Positions 41,993 to 52,098 are shown, counted from the stretch's first letter. The stretch: DNA of 64,000 bases from Centipeda flueggei ATCC 43531 (GCF_000160695.1 NZ_GG694006.1:871803-935802); one strand, 5' to 3'. Numbers and translations are program-made. Notes: a model not told the origin generated them from the letters alone.

Positions 41993-44563
41993 TTACCGAC
42001 GGAAGCTCTTGGTATAGTCCCACACGATGTCAAGGAACTGCCGCGCCAGTGCATCGTCAAATATCTCACGATAGTCGTCATTTCGCTCGTGAATATGGTA
42101 GGTATATGAATCCAACGATACCGTCCCATCCTCACGCGTAAATTCTGCCGTCTCGAGATGAAATGCATGCTGCTCCGTGCGCACGCAAATCTTATACGTC
42201 TGTCCCGGATAGATGGAGTTGCTGACCGTATAGGCACGCCGCTGTCCGCCGAGCACCTCCGGAAGATTCCCGTCAAGATACGGTGCCTCAATCGGATACC
42301 CAGCGAGTTTACCGAGGATCTTGTAGATGTCCACCGTACTCGTCAGCTCGTCCACGTGCCCGCGCGCCGGCACCCCTGCGCCCCGCGCCATCAGTGCTGC
42401 TCCCGTCTGTTCCTCACTGAGGAGATACGGACTGCGTGCATGCACAGAACATCCATGATCCGAATAGACCAGCACGATGTACTCATCGTCGTCATAGTGC
42501 GTGGTAATGTAATCAAAAAGATAGCCAAGCTGGCGATCTGCCGCGCACACCTCACTGCGATTGAGATATTGGCTCAGCGGGTTTTTCTTCAAAAACACAG
42601 AAGCGCCTCGATCCTGCGGCTGCAGAACATCAGCGAGCGGCATATGTACCGACGCATGAGCTGACATACTGATGTCCGCATTATACGGATGCGTGTCTGC
42701 ACTGTGCATAAAAAGAAAGTTATCGCACTCATCAAAGGTCTGAAGATGACGTATGATGCGCTCTACACCGTCCGCTGTACGCTCCATCCAATGATTGACA
42801 ATCAAACGATCATACCCACGCGTTGCACCGTTGTAGATTTCCTCTCCATCCCCCTGAATATTGGTACAATAGTAGCCGAGACGCTTCATCTGCTCGGACA
42901 GCGTCACAACGGAAGGGTCGAGCGCAAAGGGCACCCCCGGTCGTGCAATCTGCGTATGATGCTGATACAGCCCTGTCTCGATGCTCGCAAGCGACGGATA
43001 GGTATACTCCGAGGCACTGAAGTTGTTTTCGAAAATGATTCCCTTGGAAAAGAAGTGCAGAAGATTTGGCATCAGCTCTTCTGCCTCATCCCGCAGAGCA
43101 TGCCATGCAAGACCATCAGCAAGAATATTCAGCACGAATTTCCTGCGCTGTGAGCTGTGTTGCAGGACAATCGGCTCTCCAACGAGAAAAGGGGAATCCG
43201 AGCGAAAGGTTGTCGGCTCCTCCACGCGATAAAAATTAAACTCACCGCGGCTGAGCTGCATCGTGCGGTCCATGTTTTCCGCATGGAACGAGATTTTTTG
43301 TTTATCCTCTTTCGCCGCAAGCGGAAGAATTTCTGCACTTTTCTGCGGTACGACACGGATCTCCGAGGTCTCATCTGCCTTCATGATGTCGAAGACAAAA
43401 TCATTCACAATTGGATAATTATATTGTTCCATCGCCGGATTCATCAGGTCAATGACTTTGCTTTTGATAAACATGACCCCATAGGGATTGTAGAGCCCGG
43501 TACGATAGCGCGGCAGCGCGTCAGAAAAACGCGGAAGCTCCTCACACACATGAATCCAAAATTTTTTCGTGACCCCATGAGAATCTATGACTACATCGGT
43601 GATGAACGGTGCAAACTGTGCGTTCGTGAAAGCTGCCTTGAGCGCATAGATACAATTCTCCATTGCGTCAGGGTCTTCTGGAAAGCTGAGATAAGCTCGA
43701 TCCACCGACAGCATCATAAAGAGCATGGCACGATCCGGATAACCCGCCTGCTGATACACACGGGAGAGCACAGCACACGCATGTGGACTCATTTTCCGTT
43801 TTTTGTACGCTGCCTTCCCATAGGAAAGTGCCGCATCCATGTCCTTCCGTGCAAGAGCTTCCTCCGCACGGAAGATCTCATATTCCTCTCCCTCGGAACA
43901 GAGCCGATGATACTCCTCCGCACAGCGCTGCATCGCCGTACCAAAGTCATTCCGCTGTACCGCATCCATCAGCTGTGCGGCACATTCCTGCACACGCGCA
44001 TCGCGTACAGCACGTGAAAAGCGTTCTGCCGCCCGCGTCAGTTCGTCCGCATCATCATGAGAAAAGATCAGCGCATGATAGAGCCTCTGCCAGCCGTCTT
44101 CCCGTTCCCCCATAAGAAAACGCCGGTGCTCCTTTGTAAAGAGCACCGCGTTTGTATTGGATATGGGAAAGCAAAGCACAGGAAGATGATCGTAGTCCGG
44201 CAAAGCTGCATCGGGGCGCAGCAGGGCAAAGGCACGGCAGTTTTCGGCGTAGTTCTCCCGCAGCACCGTCTCATTGGGCTGATAGACAACGGACGAGAGC
44301 ATCTCAAAGAGACCCGTATTGCCGCGCTCATTGTACGCCGTCATCAAAAGGCGCAGGCCTTCTTCATAGCCGTCGGCGTCGAACGACTCTGCCGACAGTG
44401 CGAGCAGGGTCTCCCCGAGCAGCACACGCACCGCATAGGCAGTATCCGCATCCTGTCCCTCTGCATCGCGTGACAGATACGCCCGCGATTCTGCGCAGAG
44501 TTCCCTATACGCACCACGATCCGCCAGTTCCTGCAGGCGCCCCTCAATGTGCATTTCTTCCAT
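41993..44563 (-). CDS. Soluble sulfatase/alkaline-phosphatase-superfamily protein with helical N-terminal half
   Basis: The protein of about 856 residues has no signal peptide or membrane helix. The N-terminal 470 residues are mainly helical with TPR-like stretches (AALSYGKAAYKKRKMS). The C-terminal 475-790 region has sulfatase-superfamily metal and nucleophile motifs: LADGLAW (Asp near 483), SEYTYPSLAS (Thr near 519 as candidate nucleophile), HSADTHPY and YSDHGCS (Asp-His near 701). Related enzymes transfer phosphoethanolamine or phosphoglycerol to glycans or remove sulfate. A cytoplasmic enzyme modifying a surface glycan precursor is possible. The start could be any of the Met codons 44572, 44563 or 44554. 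Confidence 0.7.
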   Translation of the reverse strand: MEEMHIEGRLQELADRGAYRELCAESRAYLSRDAEGQDADTAYAVRVLLGETLLALSAESFDADGYEEGLRLLMTAYNERGNTGLFEMLSSVVYQPNETVLRENYAENCRAFALLRPDAALPDYDHLPVLCFPISNTNAVLFTKEHRRFLMGEREDGWQRLYHALIFSHDDADELTRAAERFSRAVRDARVQECAAQLMDAVQRNDFGTAMQRCAEEYHRLCSEGEEYEIFRAEEALARKDMDAALSYGKAAYKKRKMSPHACAVLSRVYQQAGYPDRAMLFMMLSVDRAYLSFPEDPDAMENCIYALKAAFTNAQFAPFITDVVIDSHGVTKKFWIHVCEELPRFSDALPRYRTGLYNPYGVMFIKSKVIDLMNPAMEQYNYPIVNDFVFDIMKADETSEIRVVPQKSAEILPLAAKEDKQKISFHAENMDRTMQLSRGEFNFYRVEEPTTFRSDSPFLVGEPIVLQHSSQRRKFVLNILADGLAWHALRDEAEELMPNLLHFFSKGIIFENNFSASEYTYPSLASIETGLYQHHTQIARPGVPFALDPSVVTLSEQMKRLGYYCTNIQGDGEEIYNGATRGYDRLIVNHWMERTADGVERIIRHLQTFDECDNFLFMHSADTHPYNADISMSAHASVHMPLADVLQPQDRGASVFLKKNPLSQYLNRSEVCAADRQLGYLFDYITTHYDDDEYIVLVYSDHGCSVHARSPYLLSEEQTGAALMARGAGVPARGHVDELTSTVDIYKILGKLAGYPIEAPYLDGNLPEVLGGQRRAYTVSNSIYPGQTYKICVRTEQHAFHLETAEFTREDGTVSLDSYTYHIHERNDDYREIFDDALARQFLDIVWDYTKSFRR

Positions 44564-44594
44564 GCTGCCCATCTCTCCCCACAATATTACTATG

Positions 44595-46259
44595 TCAGAA
44601 CAGTCCCGTAATTACGCCGTCCGCTGTGATGTCCATGCCCATCGCAGCAGGCACTTTCGGCAGTCCCGGCATGGTGAGGACATTGCCCGTGAGGGCGACA
44701 ACGAAGCCCGCACCGCAGGAGGCGCGCAGTTCGCGCACGGTGATGCGGAAGCCCGTCGGGCGTCCGAGGAGTGCAGGGTTGTCGGAGAAGGAGTACTGCG
44801 TCTTGGCCATGCAGACGGGCGTCTCCGTCATGCCGAGCGCGTCCATCTCCGCGAGCTGCTTCTTTGCCGCATCGGTAAAGTCCACGCCGTCCGCACCGTA
44901 GATCTCCCGCGCGATGGTCTCGATCTTCTCCGCGATGGGCTTTGCCGCATCGTAGATGGGGTGAAAATGCGCCGGCTGCCGGAGTGCTGCGTCTACTGCA
45001 TCCGCCATGGCAAGTCCGCCCTCGCCGCCCTTTGCCCAGACCTCGGAGCGCACGGCGGGTGCACCGAGGCGCGCGCAGAGCTCCTCGAGGAGAGCGAGCT
45101 CCGCTTCGGTGTCCGTCGGAAATACGTTGACGGCGACGACCGCAGGCACGCCGAACTTGCCGATGTTCTCGATGTGCTTTTCGAGGTTCGCCGCACCGCG
45201 CCGCAGGGCGTCCAGATTCTCCGTGCCGAGGTCGCTCTTTGCCGCGCCGCCGTTCATCTTGAGTGCACGCACGGTGGCGACGATGACGACGGCATCGGGG
45301 GCGAGCCCCGCAAGGCGGCATTTGATGTCGAAGAATTTCTCCGCGCCGAGATCCGCACCGAACCCCGCCTCCGTGACGACGCAGTCCGCACAGCGCAGTG
45401 CCGCCTTGGTCGCCGCGACGCTGCTGCACCCATGGGCGATGTTCGCAAAGGGGCCGCCGTGGATGAGGGCAGGCGTGCCCTCAATGGTCTGCACGAGGTT
45501 GGGCTTCACGGCATCCTTAAAGAGCAGGGTCAAGGCACCTGTCGCACCAAGCTCCTCTGCGTGTACGGGACGTCCGCCGCGCGTATAGCCGATGAGGATG
45601 CGCCCGAGGCGCTGCTTCATGTCGGCGAGATCCTCCGCCAGACAGAGGATTGCCATCATCTCCGAGGCGACGGTGATGTCAAAGCCGGACTCCCGCGGTA
45701 CGCCGTGGACGCGCCCGCCGAGCCCCGTGACGACGTGACGCAGGGCGCGGTCGTTGATGTCGAGGACGCGCTTCCACACGATGCGGTTCACGTCGAGATC
45801 GAGTGCGTTGCCCTGAAAGATGTGGTTGTCGATGAGTGCGGCGAGAAGGTTGTGCGCCGTCGTGATGGCGTGAAAGTCTCCCGTAAAGTGGAGGTTGATG
45901 TCCTCCATGGGAACGACCTGTGCATAACCGCCGCCCGCCGCGCCGCCCTTCATGCCGAAGCAGGGGCCGAGCGACGGCTCGCGCAGGGCAACGATGGTCT
46001 TTTTGCCCTGCCGATGGAGGGCATCGGCAAGACCGACGCTCGTCGTTGTTTTGCCCTCACCCGCAGGGGTCGGGTTGATCGCCGTGACGAGGATGAGCTT
46101 TCCCTGTTTTCCATGGGCGCCCGCAAGGGATTCGCGCGTCAGCTTTGCCTTGTACCTGCCGTACGGCTCGATTGTATCCGCATCAATGCCCAGTGCGGCC
46201 GCAATTTCTGTAATGGGGCGAAGTTTGGCTTCGCGCGCGATTTCGACATCGGATTTCAT
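44595..46259 (-). CDS. fhs: Formate-tetrahydrofolate ligase
   Basis: This enzyme of 554 residues, the usual family length, has the ATP-binding loop [33 protein letters not shown] and [14 protein letters not shown]. It makes 10-formyl-THF from formate with ATP and feeds purine and one-carbon metabolism or runs in reverse. Together with folD 12 bases upstream it forms a one-carbon pair. The RBS is AGGAGG. Confidence 0.95.
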   Translation of the reverse strand: MKSDVEIAREAKLRPITEIAAALGIDADTIEPYGRYKAKLTRESLAGAHGKQGKLILVTAINPTPAGEGKTTTSVGLADALHRQGKKTIVALREPSLGPCFGMKGGAAGGGYAQVVPMEDINLHFTGDFHAITTAHNLLAALIDNHIFQGNALDLDVNRIVWKRVLDINDRALRHVVTGLGGRVHGVPRESGFDITVASEMMAILCLAEDLADMKQRLGRILIGYTRGGRPVHAEELGATGALTLLFKDAVKPNLVQTIEGTPALIHGGPFANIAHGCSSVAATKAALRCADCVVTEAGFGADLGAEKFFDIKCRLAGLAPDAVVIVATVRALKMNGGAAKSDLGTENLDALRRGAANLEKHIENIGKFGVPAVVAVNVFPTDTEAELALLEELCARLGAPAVRSEVWAKGGEGGLAMADAVDAALRQPAHFHPIYDAAKPIAEKIETIAREIYGADGVDFTDAAKKQLAEMDALGMTETPVCMAKTQYSFSDNPALLGRPTGFRITVRELRASCGAGFVVALTGNVLTMPGLPKVPAAMGMDITADGVITGLF

Positions 46260-46271
46260 GGCGTATCCTCC

Positions 46272-47126
46272 TTAGGGGTTCTGCGCTTTGGCTGCCTGTA
46301 CTACATTCTCCATCAGCATGGCGACGGTGAGAAGTCCGACGCCGCCCGGCACGGGCGTGATCGCCCCCGCGACAGCCGCCGCGGCGTCAAAGTCCACGTC
46401 GCCGACGAGCTTCTTCGGCGCGATGCGGTTGATGCCGACGTCGATCACCGTCGCGCCCTCCTTCACCATATCCGCCGTGACAAAGCGCGGCCGCCCTACC
46501 GCGGCAACGAGGATGTCCGCCGTGTGTGCGATCGCGGCAAGGTTCTGCGTGCGCGAGTGACAGATCGTCACGGTTGCGTTGCGTTCGAGGAGGAGATGCG
46601 CCATGGGCTTTCCGACGATGTTGCTGCGACCGATGATGACGGCGTGCGCCCCCTCGATGGGGATGCCCGCGTAGTCGAGCATACGGATGCAGCCCGCCGG
46701 TGTGCAGGGGCGCGGCCCCGGTGCGCCGAGCACCAGATGTCCGACATTGACGGGATGGAAGCCGTCCACGTCCTTGCGCGGGTCGATATGGGAGAGGATC
46801 TCCTCCTCGTCCTCCGCGATCTGCGCGGGCAGCGGCAGCTGCACGAGGATGCCGTGCACCTCCGGATCGACGTTCAGCTCCTCAATGCACGCGAGGAGCT
46901 CCTCCTTCGTCGTCTCGGCGGGGAGGGAAATGTGATCCGAACGAATGCCGAGCTCATCACACGTCCGCTGTTTGTTGCGGACGTAGACCTCGGAGGCGGG
47001 GTCGCTGCCGACGATGATGACGGCGAGGCACGGCAAGACGCCCGCCGCCTTCAGCTCTGCGACGCCGTGTGCAGCATCTTCCTTGATCCGTGCGGCAAAT
47101 TCCTTGCCCGAGAGAATCCGTGCCAT
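46272..47126 (-). CDS. folD: Methylenetetrahydrofolate dehydrogenase/cyclohydrolase
   Basis: The 284-residue bifunctional enzyme has YVRNKQRTCDELGI (catalytic Lys), GILVQLPLP, DVDGFHPVN, and IIGRSNIVGKPMAHLL of the NADP Rossmann domain. It interconverts methylene-, methenyl- and formyl-THF. It overlaps none of its neighbours and lies between ubiA and fhs. Two consecutive ATG codons follow AGGAG, and the second (47126) has the better spacing. Confidence 0.95.
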   Translation of the reverse strand: MARILSGKEFAARIKEDAAHGVAELKAAGVLPCLAVIIVGSDPASEVYVRNKQRTCDELGIRSDHISLPAETTKEELLACIEELNVDPEVHGILVQLPLPAQIAEDEEEILSHIDPRKDVDGFHPVNVGHLVLGAPGPRPCTPAGCIRMLDYAGIPIEGAHAVIIGRSNIVGKPMAHLLLERNATVTICHSRTQNLAAIAHTADILVAAVGRPRFVTADMVKEGATVIDVGINRIAPKKLVGDVDFDAAAAVAGAITPVPGGVGLLTVAMLMENVVQAAKAQNP

Positions 47127-47137
47127 CATGCTCTCCT

Positions 47138-47986
47138 TTATACCATATAGCTGATCCACGTAAAGACAAAAATCGCAATTGAAACGATGCCGTTGCGCAT
47201 GAAGTACACCTGCGTCACGCGTGAGAAGTCCGTCGGACCCGCGATGCGGTGCTGGTAGACGAGGGTCGCCGCCGCAATTGCGACGCCGATGAAGTACGGC
47301 CAGTGCAGATGCATCATCGCGCCGAGGGCGATAAAGAGCAGGATCGAGAGAACGTGCATCGCCCGCGCGATCTGGAATGCGCCGCGTGCACCGAACGACA
47401 CCGCGAGGGAGTGGAGGCCCTGACTGCGGTCAAACGCCTCGTCCTGCGCCCCGTACATCGCGTCGAACGCAGCGATCCAGAGGGCGACCGCGAGAAAGAG
47501 CACAAGCATCGGCAGCTCGATGTTCCCGCTGACCGCCACCCAGCCGCCCGCCGGCGCCATGCCGATGGCAATGCCGAGGAAGAGGTGTACCCATCCCGTC
47601 ACGCGCTTCATGTACGGGTAGATGAGGAAGGGCACAGCGGCGAACGGCAGGAGGCGGATGCAGACCGGATGCACCTGCAGCACGGCGAATATAAGCACAA
47701 GGAGGCACACGCCGATAAAGACGAGCGCCTCCTTCTTCGTGACGCGCCCCTGCACCATCGCACGGTAGGCGAGGCGGGGCTGCTGCTTGTCATACTTCAG
47801 ATCGGCGAGGTTGTCGAGGGCGAGTGCCGCCGACCGTGCCGCCGGGATGGCGAGCACGACCCAGCCGAGCGTCCCGAGCGGCGGATCACCGCCTGCGGCG
47901 AGGAGTGCCCCCATGAGGGCGAACGGCAGAGAGAACACGGTATGGTGAAACGCTGTGTTGTTCATATGCGCCCGCAGGCGCTCCAT
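47138..47986 (-). CDS. UbiA-family prenyltransferase (probable menaquinone pathway)
   Basis: The 282-residue membrane protein has 8-9 helices and two Asp-rich motifs: DNLADLKYD in the first cytoplasmic loop and YGAQDEAFDRSQG in the second. These bind Mg-prenyl diphosphate. It lies next to a UbiD-type decarboxylase and downstream of a long-chain prenyl diphosphate synthase. This fits the MqnP/MqnL pair of the futalosine menaquinone route, though classical MenA or UbiA cannot be excluded. ATG at 47986 is preferred. A second Met lies at 47965. Confidence 0.75.
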   Translation of the reverse strand: MERLRAHMNNTAFHHTVFSLPFALMGALLAAGGDPPLGTLGWVVLAIPAARSAALALDNLADLKYDKQQPRLAYRAMVQGRVTKKEALVFIGVCLLVLIFAVLQVHPVCIRLLPFAAVPFLIYPYMKRVTGWVHLFLGIAIGMAPAGGWVAVSGNIELPMLVLFLAVALWIAAFDAMYGAQDEAFDRSQGLHSLAVSFGARGAFQIARAMHVLSILLFIALGAMMHLHWPYFIGVAIAAATLVYQHRIAGPTDFSRVTQVYFMRNGIVSIAIFVFTWISYMV

Positions 47987-47994
47987 CCACCAGC

Positions 47995-49455
47995 TCAATC
48001 CAGACCGAACTCCTTCCACCGCGCCGTCACGCGCTCCGTGATCTCCTTCGACATCGTGATCTCATCCGGCCACTCACGCGCATGGCCTTCCTCCGGCCAC
48101 GTCTTCGTCGCGTCGATGCCGAGCTTCGACCCCCACTTTGCCATGGGCGAGGAGTGGTCGAGCACATCGAGCGGTCCCTGCACGATCTCGAGGTCATATT
48201 TCGCATCGATGTTGTTGAAGACGCGCCACCAGACTTCCTTCATGTCCTGCACATTGACGTGGGCGTCCACGACGATGATCATCTTCACGTTCATCATCTG
48301 TCCCATGCCCCAGAGTGCGTGCATGACCTTGCGCGCGTGCATTGGGAACTGTTTCTTGATGGAGACGACAACGCAGTCGTGGAACACGCCCTCGAGCGGC
48401 ATGTTGACATCGACGACCTCGGGCAGCATCTGCTTCAAGAGCGGCAGGAAAATGCGCTCCGTCGCCTTCGCGAGGAAGCAGTCCTCCATCGGCGGACGTC
48501 CGACGACCGTCGCAGAGTAGATGGGATCCTTACGATGCGTGATTGCCGTGATGTGAAAGACAGGATAGTCGTCTGCGAGGGAGTAGTAGCCCGTGTGGTC
48601 GCCGAACGGCCCCTCACGGCGCATCTCGTCCGTATCGACATACCCCTCGAGGATGATCTCCGCCGTTGCGGGCACCTCGAGATCGACCGTAACGCACTTC
48701 ACGAGCTCGACCGATTTATGCCGCAGGAAGCCCGCAAAGACCATCTCGTCGATATCGCGCGGCAGCGGTGCCGTCGCCGCGTAAGTCACGACGGGATCCG
48801 TGCCGATGGCGACCGCCGCCTCGATGCGTTTGCCGCCCTGTGCCTTCATCGCGCGGAAGTTCTCCGCCCCGTTCTTGTGGATGTGCCAGTGCATCCCCGT
48901 CGTACGGCTGTCGTACTTCTGCAGGCGGTACATCCCGACGTTGCGCTTGCCCGTCTCGGGATTCTTCGTAAAGACGAGCGGCAGCGTCACAAAGGGGCCG
49001 CCGTCATCCGGCCAGCACTTCAGAATGGGAATCTCGTCAAGATTCGGGTTCTCCGTCTCGATGACTTCCTGACATGGTGCATTCTTTACATACTTCGGGA
49101 AATTGATCGCCTTGCGCGCCATCGGGATGAGCGTCATGAGGTTCATCTTGTTCTGCAGGGAGATGTGCGGGATCTTGAGGATCTCCGTCAGCTCATCCGC
49201 CACGTCGTCGAGCTTCTCCACACCGAAGGCGAGTGCCATGCGCTCGTAGCTGCCGAACGCGTTCATGAGGACGGGCATCTTCGAGCCCTTTACATTCTCA
49301 AAGAGCAGGGCGACGTTCTCCGCGCCCTCACGCTTCGAGATGCGGTCCGTGATCTCCGTGATCTCGAGCTCCGGGTCAACCTCCGCCGTGATGCGGCGGA
49401 GCAGTCCGCGCTCCTCAAGTGCCGCGATGTATTCGCGCAGATCCTTATATGCCAA
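47995..49455 (-). CDS. UbiD-family prenylated-FMN decarboxylase (probable menaquinone pathway)
   Basis: The 486-residue UbiD enzyme has the conserved prFMN/metal regions NVGMYRLQKYDSRTTGMHWH, HKNGAENF and EGPFGDHTGYY. The Glu-Arg-Glu catalytic set is expected in the REGPFGDH and nearby segments. It decarboxylates an aromatic or dienoic acid. Beside a UbiA prenyltransferase it probably acts in quinone synthesis. Translation starts at a TTG 8 bases after GGAGGG. UbiX, which makes the cofactor, is not in the window. Confidence 0.85.
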   Translation of the reverse strand: MAYKDLREYIAALEERGLLRRITAEVDPELEITEITDRISKREGAENVALLFENVKGSKMPVLMNAFGSYERMALAFGVEKLDDVADELTEILKIPHISLQNKMNLMTLIPMARKAINFPKYVKNAPCQEVIETENPNLDEIPILKCWPDDGGPFVTLPLVFTKNPETGKRNVGMYRLQKYDSRTTGMHWHIHKNGAENFRAMKAQGGKRIEAAVAIGTDPVVTYAATAPLPRDIDEMVFAGFLRHKSVELVKCVTVDLEVPATAEIILEGYVDTDEMRREGPFGDHTGYYSLADDYPVFHITAITHRKDPIYSATVVGRPPMEDCFLAKATERIFLPLLKQMLPEVVDVNMPLEGVFHDCVVVSIKKQFPMHARKVMHALWGMGQMMNVKMIIVVDAHVNVQDMKEVWWRVFNNIDAKYDLEIVQGPLDVLDHSSPMAKWGSKLGIDATKTWPEEGHAREWPDEITMSKEITERVTARWKEFGLD

Positions 49456-49505
49456 GGTATTCCCTCCTAAATATATCGTGTTTTTTGTAATGTGCCGTCA
49501 ATTCC

Positions 49506-50324
49506 CTATTTTCGGAGGATAAAACGCACAATCAAATACCCCACGCCGTAGAGCGCAATCATCGGCACAGCGATCATCGACTGCGTGAACACATCGGGTG
49601 TCGGCGAGATCACGGCGGCGATGACGAACGAGAGAAAAATGACGATGCGCGCGTACTTCTTCAAAAATTTGGATGTGATAAAGCCCAATTTCCCGAGAAT
49701 CGTAATGACGAGCGGCAGCTCAAAGACAAAGCCGAACGGCAGGACAAACATAATGACGAACTCAAAATACCGATTGACGGAAAAGAGCGCCTCGAGTTCA
49801 TCGTTGCCGAAGCCCTTGAAGAACATGATCGCCGCAGGGAAGACGAAAAAGAACGAGAACGCCAGCCCGAGGAAGAAGAGCACCACTGATACAGGTACGA
49901 CGATGGCGAGCACCATGCGTTCCGACGGTGTGAGCGCGGGCAGAAAAAAGCGCCAGACGTGATAGAAGATCACGGGCAGCGCAAGAAGAAAGCCCACGAC
50001 GACGGCGATCTTGATGTAGGTAAAAAACGCCTCGGCGGGCTGCATATAGTAGAGTTTTCCGACCGGCAAGGTCAGATAGTGCATGATGTCGCCGATGAAG
50101 TAGTAGCCGACGGCCGAGCCGACGGCGACGGCGAGCAGGCACTTGATGAGCCGCGAGCGCAGCTCAGTCAGATGCGCGATGAGCGACATGCTGCCGTCGT
50201 CATCCTGCGGCGCGCCTGCGTCCTCCGGCGGCAGCGGTTTGACACCCGTTTCCTGCACCGCAGGCACCGACGTCTCTTCGGCCGAGGTCGCCCCCGCGCC
50301 GTCCGCTTTCATTTCCTCTGCCAT
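49506..50324 (-). CDS. tatC: Twin-arginine translocase subunit TatC
   Basis: The 272-residue protein starts with a hydrophilic acidic extension of about 45 residues before MSLIAHLTELRSRLI, the usual TatC beginning. Six membrane helices follow, with EAFFTYIKIAVVVGF and FFLPALTPSER loops. TatC binds twin-arginine signal peptides and recruits TatA. The start lies 3 bases after the tatA stop, with the RBS inside tatA. The long extension is unusual. Confidence 0.95.
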   Translation of the reverse strand: MAEEMKADGAGATSAEETSVPAVQETGVKPLPPEDAGAPQDDDGSMSLIAHLTELRSRLIKCLLAVAVGSAVGYYFIGDIMHYLTLPVGKLYYMQPAEAFFTYIKIAVVVGFLLALPVIFYHVWRFFLPALTPSERMVLAIVVPVSVVLFFLGLAFSFFFVFPAAIMFFKGFGNDELEALFSVNRYFEFVIMFVLPFGFVFELPLVITILGKLGFITSKFLKKYARIVIFLSFVIAAVISPTPDVFTQSMIAVPMIALYGVGYLIVRFILRK

Positions 50325-50327
50325 GGA

Positions 50328-50546
50328 TCAGATCTTTTCCTCTTTTTTTGCATTCTCGGGCAGCTGCTTCGTCTCATGCGTCACGTTGATCTCCGCTCGC
50401 GGCTCGTCCTTTTCGTTGTTGGCCGACTTAAATTCCTTGATGCTCTTGCCAAGTGCCTTTCCGATATCGGGGAGCCGGCCGGGACCAAAGACAACGAGAC
50501 CGATGATCAAAATAAGTACGAGTTCGGGAACACCCAATCCAAACAT
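50328..50546 (-). CDS. tatA: TatA/E-family translocase component, short form
   Basis: The 72-residue protein has an N-terminal membrane helix (VPELVLILIIGLVVFGPGRLP) and the amphipathic helix with FGPG turn, then a charged tail. It forms the Tat pore with TatC. It lies directly upstream of tatC and downstream of the longer paralogue. The RBS GGAGG is 7 bases ahead of the ATG. Confidence 0.93.
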   Translation of the reverse strand: MFGLGVPELVLILIIGLVVFGPGRLPDIGKALGKSIKEFKSANNEKDEPRAEINVTHETKQLPENAKKEEKI

Positions 50547-50607
50547 AATATCCTCCTCAACAGTGCCATGGGGCACAATACCATCATGATGTTCTGCGCC
50601 GTCTGCG

Positions 50608-50979
50608 TTACGGCTGCTTCGGCGTCTCTGCCGATGCCCCCTGCTGCTCTGCGCGATGGGCCTCGACTGCCGCCGCTGCCGTCTCCGTCGTCGGTGAGGT
50701 CGCTGCCGCAGGTGCTGCGGCAGGTGCGCTCTGCTCTGTCGTCTGCTGTGCCGGCGCGGCTGTGGTTTGCGATGGATTCTGTGATGATGCTGCCGGTTGT
50801 GCCGGGGCAGGCGGCGGATCAGGTGTGTTGATCGCTGTCGTCAGCGCGTTTGACGCCCTGCGGAACTCACGCAGTCCCTTGCCCAGTGTCCGCCCCATCT
50901 CGGGCAGCTTCCCCGGGCCAAAGACAATCAGCCCCACGATCAAAATCAATACCAGCTCCGGTGCACCGATGCCGAACAT
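50608..50979 (-). CDS. TatA/B-family translocase component, long form
   Basis: The 123-residue paralogue of the next gene has a nearly identical membrane helix (APELVLILIVGLIVFGPG) and amphipathic helix, and then a low-complexity Ala/Pro/Gln/Thr tail of about 75 residues. The length suggests it may act as TatB, although the N-terminal FGPG sequence is TatA-like. Both copies share the same promoter region and precede tatC. The tail shows no conserved motif. Confidence 0.85.
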   Translation of the reverse strand: MFGIGAPELVLILIVGLIVFGPGKLPEMGRTLGKGLREFRRASNALTTAINTPDPPPAPAQPAASSQNPSQTTAAPAQQTTEQSAPAAAPAAATSPTTETAAAAVEAHRAEQQGASAETPKQP

Positions 50980-51046
50980 AATACATCCTCCCTATACGCG
51001 TACATCGGGGTACGCACTGCAAAATTGCTGCGCCGCGCAGCGATGT

Positions 51047-52012
51047 CTAAAACTCTCTCCGACCGATGAAGTCCGCCGCCATGAGACAAGTCTCGCGAAT
51101 ACGCGCATCAAGTCCCGCAGGAAGTGCATTCTTTGCGTGCTCCAAATAGGCATCTGCGCGCTTCTGTGCATAATCCAAACCGTCCGTTCCGCGCACGAGT
51201 GCAAGCGCACGTGCGGCCTCACTCTCGGTCATTTTGGGATTCGTAATCAGTGTGGCAAGCTCTGTGCGCTCTGCTTTTTCAAGCACTGCAAGAGCACGGA
51301 TGACGGGCAGTGTCACATAGCCCTGCGCGAGATCATGCCCCGCGGGCTTTCCGATGTCCTCGGAACTGCGGCGAAAGTCGAGCAGATCGTCCGTGATCTG
51401 GAACGCCATGCCGATCGCATGACCATACTCTGCCATCTGCGCCGTATCGGCAGGGCTCATCCCGCCGATGAAGCCGCCAAGCTCACAGCAAATCTCAAGG
51501 AAGTCCGCTGTCTTCTTGCGGATGCGTTCATAGTAGGCATGTTCACTCGTCGGAATCTGGTAGACCGTATGATCCTGCAGGATCTCGCCCTCACTCAGTG
51601 TGCAGACCAGATGCGCCAACTTGACGTAGACGGACGAGTCATAGCCTTCCTCTGCCACAAGTTTAAATGCACGGGCAAAGATATAGTCTCCGCTCAGTAT
51701 GGCAACCTGATTGCCCCACTTCGCATTTGTTGTCTCAGCGCCGCGCCGCGTATCCGCCTCATCGATCACATCGTCATGCACAAGGGACGCCGTGTGAATC
51801 AGCTCAAGTGCCACGGCCACGGGCATCGCGCGTGCCCGATCAAATGACGCGCCGCCGCGTGCCGCGAGCAGGAAAAGGGCAGGACGCAGGCGCTTTCCCC
51901 CTGAGGAGACAAGGTGCATGCCTATATCTGTGATGAGTGCTGTCTCGGAGACAATCGCCTTCTCGAGTCTCGGTTCGAATGCTTCGAGATCCTCCTGTAT
52001 GACATCAAACAT
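51047..52012 (-). CDS. Long-chain all-trans polyprenyl diphosphate synthase
   Basis: The 321-residue isoprenoid synthase has the first Asp-rich motif LVHDDVIDEADTRRG and the second QITDDLLDF, with GGKRLRPAL near the N-terminus. Small or variable residues before the first motif indicate a long-chain product (heptaprenyl or octaprenyl class), the side chain for menaquinone. It heads the run Tat-UbiD-UbiA. The ATG at 52012 is supported by the promoter at 52099-52127, which makes an earlier ATG at 52108 impossible. Confidence 0.88.
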   Translation of the reverse strand: MFDVIQEDLEAFEPRLEKAIVSETALITDIGMHLVSSGGKRLRPALFLLAARGGASFDRARAMPVAVALELIHTASLVHDDVIDEADTRRGAETTNAKWGNQVAILSGDYIFARAFKLVAEEGYDSSVYVKLAHLVCTLSEGEILQDHTVYQIPTSEHAYYERIRKKTADFLEICCELGGFIGGMSPADTAQMAEYGHAIGMAFQITDDLLDFRRSSEDIGKPAGHDLAQGYVTLPVIRALAVLEKAERTELATLITNPKMTESEAARALALVRGTDGLDYAQKRADAYLEHAKNALPAGLDARIRETCLMAADFIGRREF

Positions 52013-52098
52013 GTCGCTTCTCAACGTTCTACCACCTACATTCGACGCCCTGCAGAGCGTCGCTTTCCATCCATTGTGACACAGACAAATCTCCTCAT

